From the NCBI GenBank assembly GCA_944472155.2, contig OX235272.1, forward strand, positions 17,468,354 to 17,532,353: 64,000 nucleotides of DNA. The letters run 5' to 3'. A program made the position numbers and the translations under genes. How positions within the stretch are numbered: the stretch's first letter is position 1; every line of letters begins with the position of its first letter. The notes beneath the pieces are model-generated. The model was not told the origin of the DNA. It was given only the letters and a program-made list of their open reading frames with translations, and did not search any database. This document shows, one piece after another, positions 62,905 to 64,000 of the stretch. This DNA comes from Trichobilharzia szidati (taxonomy: Eukaryota; Platyhelminthes; Trematoda; Strigeidida; Schistosomatidae).

Positions 62905-63250
62905 GGATTGATATCAGTTAGAGAACCATTGAAAACCAGAGAGTACTGGACAACTGTTTCATCCTAGTTTGGGGATCATCGGCAGTATGCACCCAATGGG
63001 TTTCGAACCCAGGACATTCCGGTTACAAGCAAGCTCATGTACCATTCAGCCACTGGGATCCGACTCAATGGCCAGTCCATGAATTCTAACTTCAACCAAT
63101 TCGTGATTTAGTGCGACCACCAACCAATGTTATCGGTAGGACATCCATCCTCACACATGACTGGATGAACCTCACTGGTCACGACTTCTCACTAGAACTC
63201 CAGGAAACTCCGTCCTGTAGCGAGTCACTAGCGAGCATCAGACTAATTTT
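62905..63250 (-). mobile_element. Hammerhead SINE (family F), minus copy
   Basis: The minus strand has 5' body (TGACCAGTGAGGTTCATCC), A-box CAGTGGCTGAATGG, B box GGGTTCGAAACCC (good), then GTGCATACTGCCGATGATCCCCAAACTAGGAT, GAAACAGTTGTC. Core reads CCGATGA (second base of CUGANGA changed), so it should not cleave. A further tail fragment lies at 63300-63345. Confidence 0.7.
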
Positions 63251-63564
63251 TAAGGCTTAGATTTGTTTTCACGTGTCTAACTACGGATTAATATCAATTA
63301 GAGTAATTCCTGGTTTTCAATGGTTCTCTAACTGATATCTATCCGTCGTCAAACTTGCAAAAGAAAATCACTTGATAACAGGGTTTAAAAGACCATCTTT
63401 AAGTTTACTTTGAAATCTAACGTGGGACCCCATGGGAAGCCCATCACACTCCCATTCAAATGTCTGTAGGTTTCGTCATCAAATTTAAGATTTACATTCA
63501 TGTTACACTTTAATATTAATTCTCTAGGGTTTTCCCAGTATTTACTGACTTATTATTTATTAGT

Positions 63565-63870
63565 TCACATATATTGTAAGTAACCGTTTCTGTCAGACGT
63601 ATACAAAGATGCTAGGCCCAAAACTATAATAGTTTCATTTATAATTGTGATACTCTTAATTCTGTTTATGAATTTAAACACATCTTTCGCATAATATATT
63701 TTATTAGCTATGCATACAAAGGTTTTGGAATAATTACTAACCATAGAGCTAAACCATGGTAGGGTGAATTCATCATGTTTATAAACTGCTTTTAACGGCA
63801 CTTCAGGTGTATTTGTTTTAGGGAAATCGTATAATCTTTGTAGGAGGTGCCAGTGGGTTAGTCTAGGCAC
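63565..63870 (-). mobile_element. Penelope-like RT fragment (fingers)
   Basis: Minus frame with RLYDFPKTNTPEVPLKAVY, FSSMVSNYSKTF and DVFKFINRIKSITII, ALASLYTS-like text. PLE RTs have an LYGLPKxHKPxxPLRPI block followed by this spacing, so this is the N-terminal RT part, decayed. Confidence 0.6.
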
Positions 63871-64000
63871 TCAACCTTCAACCACTAGACCACCCGTTCA
63901 AACTCAGTTTCACTTAGTAAGTTTTCAGCAATCAGTTAGTATCACTAGCACCTACAATAAGTGTGACTCACTGAAGAATACATGGAAATTCAAGTGATTG

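Noticed and set aside
1..64000. CRISPR arrays, operons, rRNA genes or bacterial gene clusters
   Set aside because: No regularly spaced direct repeats, Shine-Dalgarno-led gene strings or rRNA text; the sequence is eukaryotic with spliced genes.
57324..64000. Search for the upstream G-alpha exon with DVGGQ
   Set aside because: I read the minus strand for the switch II text (DVGGQRSERKKW) and did not find it; the exon should lie beyond 64000.

Overview
The window looks like nuclear DNA of a parasitic flatworm, most probably a schistosome blood fluke (genus Schistosoma; the species cannot be told from here). The reasons are AT-rich sequence crowded with decayed retroelements of trematode type (RTE/SR2-like and CR1-like LINEs, Penelope-like elements, tRNA-headed SINEs carrying a hammerhead ribozyme), together with host genes whose first introns are only 30-57 nt long and whose later introns run to kilobases.

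Three host genes can be reconstructed by hand. (1) A FANCI (Fanconi anaemia group I) orthologue on the minus strand starts at 22189 and runs left through eleven coding exons to 1712; it continues beyond the left edge. Exons 1-7 are packed into 1.2 kb with six introns of 40-57 nt, and exons 8-11 are scattered over 21 kb of repeat-filled introns. The eleven exons give 573 codons without a frame break. (2) A complete three-exon 14-3-3 gene (42724-43536, plus; 248 aa; introns of 30 and 36 nt) with a divergent N-terminal half. (3) The last two coding exons of a Gi-type G-protein alpha subunit on the minus strand (57170-57323 and 44789-44979), separated by a 12.2-kb intron full of retroelements; its 5' exons lie beyond the right edge. 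The 14-3-3 and G-alpha genes converge.

Layout: 1-22190, FANCI 5' part with introns full of LINE, SINE, PLE and LTR debris; 22337-23741, a LINE inserted 148 bp upstream of the FANCI start codon; 23750-40360, a retroelement field with nested CR1-like LINEs, including the longest uninterrupted reverse transcriptase frame (35706-37384); 40380-42700, a repeat-poor stretch with unassigned open frames; 42724-57323, the 14-3-3 and G-alpha genes; 57330-64000, G-alpha upstream intron with LINE 3' ends, a solo LTR, SINEs and a PLE fragment.

The most interesting non-coding signals are three plus-strand SINE copies with a hammerhead ribozyme (two with intact cores and stems), two Penelope-like inverted-repeat insertions (one bounded by a perfect 15-bp target-site duplication, the other interrupted by a LINE with its own 13-bp duplication), a hammerhead-like motif at the Penelope-like termini, inverted repeat pairs flanking FANCI exon 9, and two SINEs inserted in opposite orientations at the same LINE position. 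All family assignments are from reading the sequence and memory of the families; no database search was run.
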